Assembly: GCA_964019695.1 (NCBI GenBank) | Contig: CAXHUL010000525.1 | Coordinates: forward strand, 625,001 to 689,000 | Length of the DNA stretch: 64,000 bases | Direction of reading: 5' to 3' | Origin: Loripinus fragilis | Taxonomy: Eukaryota > Mollusca > Bivalvia > Lucinida > Lucinidae | In this document: piece after piece, positions 21,356 to 35,994 of the stretch | How the letters are laid out: every line of letters begins with the position of its first letter | How positions within the stretch are numbered: the first letter of the stretch is position 1 | Made by a program: the position numbers and the translations under genes | The notes under the pieces: generated by a model | The model's database searches: none | Told to the model about the DNA's origin: nothing | Seen by the model: the letters and a program-made list of their open reading frames with translations, nothing else

Positions 21356-24300
21356 AATTAAAAAGTTATGAGCATTAGAAGATCTTCCCATTAGGCCCCA
21401 TTAGGCCACAGTAGCCGACCGGGCCTAAAACTTGCGCGGGTCACTTTCACGGACGGGCTCGAAACTGGTGCCAGAAGTTAGCCCCCGACCAGTGCTTCAT
21501 TGTGAGGCATTGCGTAAAATTTTCCGTCCCCCGAGTGCCGAGCAATAGCCCCTGAAAGGGCTTTCGGCACAATTTTCACGCCCTAAATTGAGCCACTTGT
21601 AGCCGAAGGAATTTTGCGCAAATGACTGAGAGGTGCTCCTGGGCACTGCTCATCACTTTGCAATAGGTTCCGGGGCTTTTCGCGAAGGTCGCGTTTTCTC
21701 AAACTTTGAGGGCATTAGTGGGTGGGGTGTGAAAACCTCCGAATGCATGGTTCTCAGCTCCTGCTGTGGGCAGCAAGCCAATTTTTTTCCAAAATGTTGA
21801 CCTATAAAAGAGCTTACTCGGGTGTGAAAATTATCATTGTGCGCGCGCGCCCCGGACCGCAATTATGATATTTCCTGTTTTACCATAGGGCCCAAGGCAA
21901 ATGGGGATAGCGGTTGTACGCGCTTTCTAAGGCTCTGATCGCTTTTAGATTTTGCACGCGGATAGGGCCAACAGAGGCGCAGGTATTGCCATGCGCACCC
22001 GCCCGCAACAATGTTTCGATACCGAGTTATCGGGGTGTGGAAGTCCGCCGCCCCGAAGCTTTACGCGCTTCCGTCTCGCGAACTACTATTTTCATCATGC
22101 CCACACGGGCATCAGTTTGTAGTACGGGAGGCCGTCTACAAATGGTGAAAATTTCAAAGCCTTCCGTCGGGAAATTAAAAAGTTATGAGCATTAGAAGAT
22201 CTTCCCATTAGGCCCCATTAGGCCACAGTAGCCGACCGGGCCTAAAACTTGCGCGGGTCACTTTCAGGGACGGGCTCGAAACTGGTGCCAGAAGTTAGCC
22301 CCCGACCAGTGCTTCATTGTGAGGCATTGCGTAAAATTTTCCGTCCCCTGAGTGCCGAGCAATAGCCCCTGAAAGGGCTTTCGGCACAATTTTCACGCCC
22401 TTATTTGAGCCACTTGTAGCCGAAGGAATTTTGCGCAAATGACTGAGAGGTGCTCCTGGGCACTGCTCATCACTTTGCAATAGGTTCCGGGGCTTTTCGC
22501 GAAGGTCGCGTTTTCTCAAACTTTGAGGGCATTAGTGGGTGGGGTGTGAAAACCTCCGAATGCATGGTTCTCAGCTCCTGCTGTGGGCAGCAAGCCAATT
22601 TTTTTCCAAAATGTTGACCTATAAAAGAGCTTACTCGGGTGTGAAAATTATCATTGTGCGCGCGCGCCCCGGACCGCAATTATGATATTTCCTGTTTTCC
22701 CATAGGGCCCAAGGCAAATTGGGATAGCGGTTGTACGCGCTTTCTAAGGCTCTGATCGCTTTTAGATTTTGCACGCGGATAGGGCCAACAGAGGCGCAGG
22801 TATTGCCATGCGCACCCGCCCGCAACAATGTTTCGATACCGAGTTATCGGGGTGTGGAAGTCCGCCGCCCCGAAGCTTTACGCGCTTCCGTCTTGCGAAC
22901 TACTATTTTCATCATGCCCACACGGGCATCAGTTTGTAGTACGGGAGGCCGTCTACAAATGGTGAAAATTTCAAAGCCTTCCGTCGGGAAATTAAAAAGT
23001 TATGAGCATTAGAAGATCTTCCCATTAGGCCCCATTAGGCCACAGTAGCCGACCGGGCCTAAAACTTGCGCAGGTCACTTTCACGGACGGGCTCGAAACT
23101 GGTGCCAGAAGTTAGCCCCCGACCAGTGCTTCATTGTGAGGCATTGCGTAAAATTTTCCGTCCCCCGAGTGCCGAGCAATAGCCCCTGAAAGGGCTTTCG
23201 GCACAATTTTCACGCCCTTATTTGAGCCACTTGTAGCCGAAGGAATTTTGCGCAAATGACTGAGAGGTGCTCCTGGGCACTGCTCATCACTTTGAAATAG
23301 GTTCCGGGGCTTTTCGCGAAGGTCGCGTTTTCTCAAACTTTGAGGGCATTAGTGGGTGGGGTGTGAAAACCTCCGAATGCATGGTTCTCAGCTCCTGCTG
23401 TGGGCAGCAAGCCAATTTTTTTTCCAAAATGTTGACCTATAAAAGAGCTTACTCGTGTGTGAAAATTATCATTGTGCGCGCGCGCCCCGGACCGCAATTA
23501 TGATATTTCCTGTTTTCCCATAGGGCCCAAGGCAAATGGGGATAGCGGTTGTACGCGCTTTCTAAGGCTCTGATCGCTTTTAGATTTTGCACGCGGATAG
23601 GGCCAACAGAGGCGCAGGTATTGCCATGCGCACCCGCCCGCAACAATGTTTCGATACCGAGTTATCGGGGTGTGGAAGTCCGCCGCCCCGAAGCTTTACG
23701 CGCTTCCGTCTCGCGAACTACTATTTTCATCATGCCCACACGGGCATCAGTTTGTAGTACGGGAGGCCGTCTACAAATGGTGAAAATTTCAAAGCCTTCC
23801 GTCGGGAAATTTAAAAGTTATGAGCATTAGAAGATCTTCCCATTAGGCCCCATTAGGCCACAGTAGCCGACCGGGCCTAAAACTTGCGCGGGTCACTTTC
23901 ACGGACGGGCTCGAAACTGGTGCCAGAAGTTAGCCCCCGACCAGTGCTTCATTGTGAGGCATTGCGTAAAATTTTCCGTCCCCCGAGTGCCGAGCAATAG
24001 CCCCTGAAAGGGCTTTCGGCACAATTTTCACGCCCTTATTTGAGCCACTTGTAGCCGAAGGAATTTTGCGCAAATGACTGAGAGGTGCTCCTGGGCACTG
24101 CTCATCACTTTGCAATAGGTTCCGGGGCTTTTCGCGAAGGTCGCGTTTTCTCAAACTTTGAGGGCATTAGTGGGTGGGGTGTGAAAACCTCCGAATGCAT
24201 GGTTCTCAGCTCCTGCTGTGGGCAGCAAGCCAATTTTTTTTCCAAAATGTTGACCTATAAAAGAGCTTACTCGGGTGTGAAAATTATCATTGTGCGCGCG

Positions 24301-27300
24301 CGCCCCGGACCGCAATTATGATATTTCCTGTTTTCCCATAGGGCCCAAGGCAAATGGGGATAGCGGTTGTACGCGCTTTCTAAGGCTCTGATCGCTTTTA
24401 GATTTTGCACGTGGATAGGGCCAACAGAGGCGCAGGTATTGCCATGCGCACCCGCCCGCAACAATGTTTCGATACCGAGTTATCGGGGTGTGGAAGTCCG
24501 CCGCCCCGAAGCTTTACGCGCTTCCGTCTCGCGAACTACTATTTTCATCATGCCCACACGGGCATCAGTTTGTAGTACGGGAGGCCGTCTACAAATGGTG
24601 AAAATTTCAAAGCCTTCCGTCGGGAAATTAAAAAGTTATGAGCATTAGAAGATCTTCCCATTAGGCCCCATTAGGCCACAGTAGCCGACCGGGCCTAAAA
24701 CTTGCGCGGGTCACTTTCACGGACGGGCTCGAAACTGGTGCCAGAAGTTAGCCCCCGACCAGTGCTTCATTGTGAGGCATTGCGTAAAATTTTCCGTCCC
24801 CCGAGTGCCGAGCAATAGCCCCTGAAAGGGCTTTCGGCACAATTTTCACGCCCTTATTTGAGCCACTTGTAGCCGAAGGAATTTTGCGCAAATGACTGAG
24901 AGGTGCTCCTGGGCACTGCTCATCACTTTGCAATAGGTTCCGGGGCTTTTCGCGAAGGTCGCGTTTTCTCAAACTTTGAGGGCATTAGTGGGTGGGGTGT
25001 GAAAACCTCCGAATGCATGGTTCTCAGCTCCTGCTGTGGGCAGCAAGCCAATTTTTTTTCCAAAATGTTGACCTATAAAAGAGCTTACTCGGGTGTGAAA
25101 ATTATCATTGTGCGCGCGCGCCCCGGACCGCAATTATGATATTTCCTGTTTTCCCATAGGGCCCAAGGCAAATGGGGATAGCGGTTGTACGCGCTTTCTA
25201 AGGCTCTGATCGCTTTTAGATTTTGCACGCGGATAGGGCCAACAGAGGCGCAGGTATTGCCATGCGCACCCGCCCGCAACAATGTTTCGATACCGAGTTA
25301 TCGGGGTGTGGAATTCCGCCGCCCCGAAGCTTTACGCGCTTCCGTCTCGCGAACTACTATTTTCATCATGCCCACACGGGCATCAGTTTGTAGTACGGGA
25401 GGCCATCTACAAATGGTGAAAATTTCAAAGCCTTCCGTCGGGAAATTAAAAAGTTATGAGCATTAGAAGATCTTCCCATTAGGCCCCATTAGGCCACAGT
25501 AGCCGACCGGGCCTAAAACTTGCGCGGGTCACTTTCACAGACGGGCTGGAAACTGGTGCCAGAAGTTAGCCCCCGACCAGTGCTTCATTGTGAGGCATTG
25601 CGTAAAATTTTCCGTCCCCCGAGTGCCGAGCAATAGCCCCTGAAAGGGCTTTCGGCACAATTTTCACGCCCTTATTTGAGCCACTTGTAGCCGAAGGAAT
25701 TTTGCGCAAATGACTGAGAGGTGCTCCTGGGCACTGCTCATCACTTTGCAATAGGTTCCGGGGCTTTTCGCGAAGGTCGCGTTTTCTCAAACTTTGAGGG
25801 CATTAGTGGGTGGGGTGTGAAAACCTCCGAATGCATGGTTCTCAGCTCCTGCTGTGGGCAGCAAGCCAATTTTTTTTCCAAAATGTTGACCTATAAAAGA
25901 GCTTACTCGGGTGTGAAAATTATCATTGTGCGCGCGCGCCCCGGACCGCAATTATGATATTTCCTGTTTTCCCATAGGGCCCAAGGCAAATGGGGATAGC
26001 GGTTGTACGCGCTTTCTAAGGCTCTGATCGCTTTTAGATTTTGCACGCGGATAGGGCCAACAGAGGCGCAGGTATTGCCATGCGCACCCGCCCGCAACAA
26101 TGTTTCGATACCGAGTTATCGGGGTGTGGAAGTCCGCCGCCCCGAAGCTTTACGCGCTTCCGTCTCGCTAACTACTATTTTCATCATGCCCACACGGGCA
26201 TCAGTTTGTAGTACGGGAGGCCGTCTACAAATGGTGAAAATTTCAAAGCCTTCCGTCGGGAAATTGAAAAGTTATGAGCATTAGAAGATCTTCCCATTAG
26301 GCCCCATTAGGCCACAGTAGCCGACCGGGCCTAAAACTTGCGCGGGTCACTTTCACGGACGGGCTCGAAACTGGTGCCAGAAGTTAGCCCCCGACCAGTG
26401 CTTCATTGTGAGGCATTGCGTAAAATTTTCCGTCCCCCGAGTGCCGAGCAAAAGCCCCTGAAAGGGCTTTCGGCACAATTTTCACGCCCTTATTTGAGCC
26501 ACTTGTAGCCGAAGGAATTTTGCGCAAATGACTGAGAGGTGCTCCTGGGCACTGCTCATCACTTTGCAATAGGTTCCGGGGCTTTTCGCGAAGGTCGCGT
26601 TTTCTCAAACTTTGAGGGCATTAGTGGGTGGGGTGTGAAAACCTCCGAATGCATGGTTCTCAGCTCCTGCTGTGGGCAGCAAGCCAATTTTTTTTCCAAA
26701 ATGTTGACCTATAAAAGAGCTTACTCGGGTGTGAAAATTATCATTGTGGGCGCGCGCCCCGGACCGCAATTATGATATTTCCTGTTTTCCCATAGGGCCC
26801 AAGGCAAATGGGGATAGCGGTTGTACGCGCTTTCTAAGGCTCTGATCGCTTTTAGATTTTGCACGCGGATAGGGCCAACAGAGGCGCAGGTATTGCCATG
26901 CGCACCCGCCCGCAACAATGTTTCGATACCGAGTTATCGGGGTGTGGAAGTCCGCCGCCCCGAAGCTTTACGCGCTTCCGTCTCGCGAACTACTATTTTC
27001 ATCATGCCCACACGGGCATCAGTTTGTAGTACGGGAGGCCGTCTACAAATGGTGAAAATTTCAAAGCCTTCCGTCGGGAAATTAAAAAGTTATGAGCATT
27101 AGAAGATCTTCCCATTAGGCCCCATTAGGCCACAGTAGCCGACCGGGCCTAAAACTTGCGCGGGTCACTTTCACGGACGGGCTCGAAACTGGTGCCAGAA
27201 GTTAGCCCCCGACCAGTGCTTCATTGTGAGGCATTGCGTAAAATTTTCCGTCCCCCGAGTGCCGAGCAATAGCCCCTGAAAGGGCTTTCGGCACAATTTT

Positions 27301-30300
27301 CACGCCCTTATTTGAGCCACTTGTAGCCGAAGGAATTTTGCGCAAATGACTGAGAGGTGCTCCTGGGCACTGCTCATCACTTTGCAATAGGTTCCGGGGC
27401 TTTTCGCGAAGGTCGCGTTTTCTCAAACTTTGAGGGCATTAGTGGGTGGGGTGTGAAAACCTCCGAATGCATGGTTCTCAGCTCCTGCTGTGGGCAGCAA
27501 GCCAATTTTTTTTCCAAAATGTTGACCTATAAAAGAGCTTACTCGGGTGTGAAAATTATCATTGTGCGCGCGCGCCCCGGACAGCAATTATGATATTTCC
27601 TGTTTTCCCATAGGGCCCAAGGCAAATGGGGATAGCAGTTGTACGTGCTTTCTAAGGCTCTGATCGCTTTTAGATTTTGCACGCGGATAGGGCCAACAGA
27701 GGCGCAGGTATTGCCATGCGCACCCGCCCCCAACAATGTTTCGATACCGAGTTATCGGGGTGTGGAAGTCCGCCGCCCCGAAGCTTTACGCGCTTCCGTC
27801 TCGCGAACTACTATTTTCATCATGCCCACACGGGCATCAGTTTGTAGTACGGGAGGCCGTCTACAAATGGTGAAAATTTCAAAGCCTTCCGTCGGGAAAT
27901 TAAAAAGTTATGAGCATTAGAAGATCTTCCCATTAGGCCCCATTAGGCCACAGTAGCCGACCGGGCCTAAAACTTGCGCGGGTCACTTTCACAGACGGGC
28001 TGGAAACTGGTGCCAGAAGTTAGCCCCCGACCAGTGCTTCATTGTGAGGCATTGCGTAAAATTTTCCGTCCCCCGAGTGCCGAGCAATAGCCCCTGAAAG
28101 GGCTTTCGGCACAATTTTCACGCCCTTATTTGAGCCACTTGTAGCCGAAGGAATTTTGCGCAAATGACTGAGAGGTGCTCCTGGGCACTGCTCATCACTT
28201 TGCAATAGGTTCCGGGGCTTTTCGCGAAGGTCGCGTTTTCTCAAACTTTGAGGGCATTAGTGGGTGGGGTGTGAAAACCTCCGAATGCATGGTTCTCAGC
28301 TCCTGCTGTGGGCAGCAAGCCAATTTTTTTTCCAAAATGTTGACCTATAATAGAGCTTACTCGGGTGTGAAAATTATCATTGTGCGCGCGCGCCCCGGAC
28401 CGCAATTATGATATTTCCTGTTTTCCCATAGGGCCCAAGGCAAATGGGGATAGCGGTTGTACGCGCTTTCTAAGGCTCTGATCGCTTTTAGATTTTGCAC
28501 GCGGATAGGGCCAACAGAGGCGCAGGTATTGCCATGCGCACCCGCCCACAACAATGTTTCGATACCGAGTTATCGGGGTGTGGAAGTCCGCCGCCCCGAA
28601 GCTTTACGCGCTTCCGTCTCGCGAACTACTATTTTCATCATGCCCACACGGGCATCAGTTTGTAGTACGGGAGGCCGTCTACAAATGGTGAAAATTTCAA
28701 AGCCTTCCGTCGGGAAATTAAAAAGTTATGAGCATTAGAAGATCTTCCCATTAGGCCCCATTAGGCCACAGTAGCCGACCGGGCCTAAAACTTGCGCGGG
28801 TCACTTTCACAGACGGGCTCGAAACTGGTGCCAGAAGTTAGCCCCCGACCAGTGCTTCATTGTGAGGCATTGCGTAAAATTTTCCGTCCCCCGAGTGCCG
28901 AGCAATAGCCCCTGAAAGGGCTTTCGGCACAATTTTCACGCCCTTATTTGAGCCACTTGTAGCCGAAGGAATTTTGCGCAAATGACTGAGAGGTGCTCCT
29001 GGGCACTGCTCATCACTTTGCAATAGGTTCCGGGGCTTTTCGCGAAGGTCGCGTTTTCTCAAACTTTGAGGGCATTAGTGGGTGGGGTGTGAAAACCTCC
29101 GAATGCATGGTTCTCAGCTCCTGCTGTAGGCAGCAAGCCAATTTTTTTTCCAAAATGTTGACCTATAAAAGAGCTTACTCGGGTGTGAAAATTATCATTG
29201 TGCGCGCGCGCCCCGGACCGCAATTATGATATTTCCTGTTTTCCCATAGGGCCCAAGGCAAATGGGGATAGCGGTTGTACGCGCTTTCTAAGGCTCTGAT
29301 CGCTTTTAGATTTTGCACGTGGATAGGGCCAACAGAGGCGCAGGTATTGCCATGCGCACCTGCCCGCAACAATGTTTCTATACCGAGTTATCGGGGTGTG
29401 GAAGTCCGCCGCCCCGAAGCTTTACGCGCTTCCGTCTCGCGAACTACTATTTTCATCATGCCCACACGGGCATCAGTTTGTAGTACGGGAGGCCGTCTAC
29501 AAATGGTGAAAATTTCAAAGCCTTCCGTCGGGAAATTAAAAAGTTATGAGCATTAGAAGATCTTCCCATTAGGCCCCATTAGGCCACAGTAGCCGACCGG
29601 GCCTAAAACTTGCGCGGGTCACTTTCACGGACGGGCTCGAAACTGGTGCCAGAAGTTAGCCCCCGACCAGTGCTTCATTGTGAGGCATTGCGTAAAATTT
29701 TCCGTCCCCCGAGTGCCGAGCAATAGCCCCTGAAAGGGCTTTCGGCACAATTTTCACGCCCTTATTTGAGCCACTTGTAGCCGAAGGAATTTTGCGCAAA
29801 TGACTGAGAGGTGCTCCTGGGCACTGCTCATCACTTTGCAATAGGTTCCGGGGCTTTTCGCGAAGGTCACGTTTTCTCAAACTTTGAGGGCATTAGTGGG
29901 TGGGGTGTGAAAACCTCCGAATGCATGGTTCTCAGCTCCTGCTGTGGGCAGCAAGCCAATTTTTTTTCCAAAATGTTGACCTATAAAAGAGCTTACTCGG
30001 GTGTGAAAATTATCATTGTGCGCGCGCGCCCTGGACCGCAATTATGATATTTCCTGTTTTCCCATAGGGCCCAAGGCAAATGGGGATAGCGGTTGTACGC
30101 GCTTTCTAAGGCTCTGATCGCTTTTAGATTTTGCACGCGGATAGGGCCAACAGAGGCGCAGGTATTGATATGCTCACCCGCCCGCAACAATGTTTCGATA
30201 CCGAGTTATCGGGGTGTGGAAGTCCGCCGCCCCGAAGCTTTACGCGCTTCCGTCTCGCGAACTACTATTTTCATCATGCCCACACGGGCATCAGTTTGTA

Positions 30301-33300
30301 GTACGGGAGGCCGTCTACAAATGGTGAAAATTTCAAAGCCTTCCGTCGGGAAATTAAAAAGTTATGAGCATTAGAAGATCTTCCCATTAGGCCCCATTAG
30401 GCCACAGTAGCCGACCGGGCCTAAAACTTGCGCGGGTCACTTTCACGGACGGGCTCGAAACTGGTGCCAGAAGTTAGCCCCCGACCAGTGCTTCATTGTG
30501 AGGCATTGCGTAAAATTTTCCGTCCCCCGAGTGCCGAGCAATAGCCCCTGAAAGGGCTTTCGGCACAATTTTCACGCCCTAAATTGAGCCACTTGTAGCC
30601 GAAGGAATTTTGCGCAAATGACTGAGAGGTGCTCCTGGGCACTGCTCATCACTTTGCAATAGGTTCCGGGGCTTTTCGCGAAGGTCGCGTTTTCTCAAAC
30701 TTTGAGGGCATTAGTGGGTGGGGTGTGAAAACCTCCGAATGCATGGTTCTCAGCTCCTGCTGTGGGCAGCAAGCCAATTTTTTTTCCAAAATGTTGACCT
30801 ATAAAAGAGCTTACTCGGGTGTGAAAATTATCATTGTGCGCGCGCGCCCCGGACCGCAATTATGATATTTCCTGTTTTCCCATAGGGCCCAAGGCAAATG
30901 GGGATAGCGGTTGTACGCGCTTTCTAAGGCTCTGATCGCTTTTAGATTTTGCACGCGGATAGGGCCAACAGAGGCGCAGGTATTGCCATGCGCACCCGCC
31001 CGCAACAATGTTTCGATACCGAGTTATCGGGGTGTGGAAGTCCGCCGCCCCGAAGCTTTACGCGCTTCCGTCTCGCGAACTACTATTTTCATCATGCCCA
31101 CACGGGCATCAGTTTGTAGTACGGGAGGCCGTCTACAAATGGTGAAAATTTCAAAGCCTTCCGTCGGGAAATTAAAAAGTTATGAGCATTAGAAGATCTT
31201 CCCATTAGGCCCAATTAGGCCACAGTAGCCGACCGGGCCTAAAACTTGCGCGGGTCACTTTCACGGACGGGCTCGAAACTGGTGCCAGAAGTTAGCCCCC
31301 GACCAGTGCTTCATTGTGAGGCATTGCGTAAAATTTTCCGTCCCCCGAGTGCCGAGCAATAGCCCCTGAAAGGGCTTTCGGCACAATTTTCACGCCCTTA
31401 TTTGAGCCACTTGTAGCCGAAGGAATTTTGCGCAAATGACTGAGAGGTGCTCCTGGGCACTGCTCATCACTTTGCAATAGGTTCCGGGGCTTTTCGCGAA
31501 GGTCGCGTTTTCTCAAACTTTGAGGGCATTAGTGGGTGGGGTGTGAAAACCTCCGAATGCATGGTTCTCAGCTCCTGCTGTGGGCAGCAAGCCAATTTTT
31601 TTTCCAAAATGTTGACCTATAAAAGAGCTTACTCGGGTGTGAAAATTATCATTGTGCGCGCGCGCCCCGGACCGCAATTATGATATTTCCTGTTTTCCCA
31701 TAGGGCCCAAGGCAAATGGGGATAGCGGTTGTACGCGCTTTCTAAGGCTCTGATCGCTTTTAGATTTTGCACGCGGATAGGGCCAACAGAGGCGCAGGTA
31801 TTGCCATGCGCACCCGCCCGCAACAATGTTTCGATACCGAGTTATCGGGGTGTGGAAGTCCGCCGCCCCGAAGCTTCACGCGCTTCTGTCTCGCGAACTA
31901 CTATTTTCATCATGCCCACACGGGCATCAGTTTGTAGTACGGGAGGCCGTCTACAAATGGTGAAAATTTCAAAGCCTTCCGTCGGGAAATTAAAAAGTTA
32001 TGAGCATTAGAAGATCTTCCCATTAGGCCCCATTAGGCCACAGTAGCCGACCGGGCCTAAAACTTGCGCGGGTCACTTTCACGGACGGGCTCGAAACTGG
32101 TGCCAGAAGTTAGCCCCCGACCAGTGCTTCATTGTGAGGCATTGCGTAAAATTTTCCGTCCCCCGAGTGCCGAGCAATAGCCCCTGAAAGGGCTTTCGGC
32201 ACAATTTTCACGCCCTTATTTGAGCCACTTGTAGCCGAAGGAATTTTGCGCAAATGACTGAGAGGTGCTCCTGGGCACTGCTCATCACTTTGCAATAGGT
32301 TCCGGGGCTTTTCGCGAAGGTCGCGTTTTCTCAAACTTTGAGGGCATTAGTGGGTGGGGTGTGAAAACCTCCGAATGCATGGTTCTCAGCTCCTGCTGTG
32401 GGCAGCAAGCCAATTTTTTTTCCAAAATGTTGACCTATAAAAGAGCTTACTCGGGTGTGAAAATTATCATTGTGCGCGCGCGCCCCGGACCGCAATTATG
32501 ATATTTCCTGTTTTCCCATAGGGCCCAAGGCAAATGGGGATAGCGGTTGTACGCGCTTTCTAAGGCTCTGATCGCTTTTAGATTTTGCACGCGGATAGGG
32601 CCAACAGAGGCGCAGGTATTGCCATGCGCACCCGCCCGCAACAATGTTTCGATACCGAGTTATCGGGGTGTGGAAGTCCGCCGCTCCGAAGCTTTACGCG
32701 CTTCCGTCTCGCGAACTACTATTTTCATCATGCCCACACGGGCATCAGTTTGTAGTACGGGAGGCCGTCTACAAATGGTGAAAATTTCAAAGCCTTCCGT
32801 CGGGAAATTAAAAAGTTATGAGCATTAGAAGATCTTCCCATTAGGCCCCATTAGGCCACAGTAGCCGACCGGGCCTAAAACTTGCGCGGGTCACTTTCAC
32901 AGACGGGCTCGAAACTGGTGCCAGAAGTTAGCCCCCGACCAGTGCTTCATTGTGAGGCATTGCGTAAAATTTTCCGTCCCCCGAGTGCCGAGCAATAGCC
33001 CCTGAAAGGGCTTTCGGCACAATTTTCACGCCCTTATTTGAGCCACTTGTAGCCGAAGGAATTTTGCGCAAATGACTGAGAGGTGCTCCTGGGCACTGCT
33101 CATCACTTTGCAATAGGTTCCGGGGCTTTTCGCGAAGGTCGCGTTTTCTCAAACTTTGAGGGCATTAGTGGGTGGGGTGTGAAAACCTCCGAATGCATGG
33201 TTCTCAGCTCCTGCTGTGGGCAGCAAGCCAATTTTTTTTCCAAAATGTTGACCTATAAAAGAGCTTACTCGGGTGTGAAAATTATCATTGTGCGTGCGCG

Positions 33301-35994
33301 CCCCGGACCGCAATTATGATATTTCCTGTTTTCCCATAGGGCCCAAGGCAAATGGGGATAGCGGTTGTACGCGCTTTCTAAGGCTCTGATCGCTTTTAGA
33401 TTTTGCACGCGGATAGGGCCAACAGAGGCGCAGGTATTGCCATGCGCACCCGCCCGCAACAATGTTTTGATACCGAGTTATCGGGGTGTGGAAGTCCGCC
33501 GCCCCGAAGCTTTACGCGCTTCCGTCTCGCGAACTACTATTTTCATCATGCCCACACGGGCATCAGTTTGTAGTACGGGAGGCCGTCTACAAATGGTGAA
33601 AATTTCAAAGCCTTCCGTCGGGAAATTAAAAAGTTATGAGCATTAGAAGATCTTCCCATTAGGCCTAATTAGGCCACAGTAGCCGACCGGGCCTAAAACT
33701 TGCGCGGGTCACTTTCACGGACGGGCTCGAAACTGGTGCCAGAAGTTAGCCCCCGACCAGTGCTTCATTGTGAGGCATTGAATAAAATTTTCCGTCCCCC
33801 GAGTGCCGAGCAATAGCCCCTGAAAGGGCTTTTGGCACAATTTTCACGCCCTTATTTGAGCCACTTGTAGCCGAAGGAATTTTGCGCAAATGACTGAGAG
33901 GTGCTCCTGGGCACTGCTCATCACTTTGCAATAGGTTCCGGGGCTTTTCGCGAAGGTCGCGTTTTCTCAAACTTTGAGGGCATTAGTGGGTGGGGTGTGA
34001 AAACCTCCGAATGCATGGTTCTCAGCTCCTGCTGTGGGCAGCAAGCCAATTTTTTTTCCAAAATGTTGACCTATAAAAGAGCTTACTCGGGTGTGAAAAT
34101 TATCATTGTGCGCGCGCGCCCCGGACCGCAATTATGATATTTCCTGTTTTCCCATAGGGCCCAAGGCAAATGGGGATAGCGGTTGTACGCGCTTTCTAAG
34201 GCTCTGATCGCTTTTAGATTTTGCACGCGGATAGGGCCAACAGAGGCGCAGGTATTGCCATGCGCACCCGCCCGCAACAATGTTTCGATACCGAGTTATC
34301 GGGGTGTGGAAGTCCGCCGCCCCGAAGCTTTACGCGCTTCCGTCTCGCGAACTACTATTTTCATCATGCCCACACGGGCATCAGTTTGTAGTACGGGAGG
34401 CCATCTACAAATGGTGAAAATTTCAAAGCCTTCCGTCGGGAAATTAAAAAGTTATGAGCATTAGAAGATCTTCCCATTAGGCCCCATTAGGCCACAGTAG
34501 CCGACCGGGCCTAAAACTTGCGCGGGTCACTTTCACGGACGGGCTCGAAACTAGTGCCAGAAGTTAGCCCCCGACCAGTGCTTCATTGTGAGGCATTGCG
34601 TAAAATTTTCCGTCCCCCGAGTGCCAAGCAATAGCCCCTGAAAGGGCTTTCGGCACAATTTTCACGCCCTTATTTGAGCCACTTGTAGCCGAAGGAATTT
34701 TGCGCAAATGACTGAGAGGTGCTCCTGGGCACTGCTCATCACTTTGCAATAGGTTCCAGGGCTTTTCGCGAAGGTCGCGTTTTCTCAAACTTTGAGGGCA
34801 TTAGTGGGTGGGGTGTGAAAACCTCCGAATGCATGGTTCTCAGCTCCTGCTGTGGGCAGCAAGCCAATTTTTTTTCCAAAATGTTGACCTATAAAAGAGC
34901 TTACTCGGGTGTGAAAATTATCATTGTGCGCGCGCGCCCCGGACCGCAATTATGATATTTCCTGTTTTCCCATAGGGCCCAAGGCAAATGGGGATAGCGG
35001 TTGTACGCGCTTTCTAAGGCTCTGATCGCTTTTAGATTTTGCACGCGGATAGGGCCAACAGAGGCGCAGGTATTGCCATGCGCACCCGCCCGCAACAATG
35101 TTTCGATACCGAGTTATCGGGGTGTGGAAGTCCGCCGCCCCGAAGCTTTACGCGCTTCCGTCTCGCGAACTACTATTTTCATCATGCCCACACGGGCATC
35201 AGTTTGTAGTACGGGAGGCCGTCTACAAATGGTGAAAATTTCAAAGCCTTCCGTCGGGAAATTAAAAAGTTATGAGCATTAGAAGATCTTCCCATTAGGC
35301 CCCATTAGGCCACAGTAGCCGACCGGGCCTAAAACTTGCGCGGGTCACTTTCACGGACGGGCTCGAAACTGGTGCCAGAAGTTAGCCCCCGACCAGTGCT
35401 TCATTGTGAGGCATTGCGTAAAATTTTCCGTCCCCCGAGTGCCGAGCAATAGCCCCTGAAAGGGCTTTCGGCACAATTTTCACGCCCTTATTTGAGCCAC
35501 TTGTAGCCAAAGGAATTTTGCGCAAATGACTGAGAGGTGCTCCTGGGCACTGCTCATCACTTTGCAATAGGTTCCGGGGCTTTTCGCGAAGGTCGCGTTT
35601 TCTCAAACTTTGAGGGCATTAGTGGGTGGGGTGTGAAAACCTCCGAATGCATGGTTCTCAGCTCCTGCTGTGGGCAGCAAGCCAATTTTTTTTCCAAAAT
35701 GTTGACCTATAAAAGAGCTTACTCGGGTGTGAAAATTATCATTGTGCGCGCGCGCCCCGGACCGCAATTATGATATTTCCTGTTTTCCCATAGGGCCCAA
35801 GGCAAATGGGGATAGCGGTTGTACGCGCTTTCTAAGGCTCTGATCGCTTTTAGATTTTGCACGCGGATAGGGCCAACAGAGGCGCAGGTATTGCCATGCG
35901 CACCCGCCCGCAACAATGTTTCGATACCGAGTTATCGGGGTGTGGAAGTCCGCCGCCCCGAAGCTTTACGCGCTTCCGTCTTGCGAACTACTAT

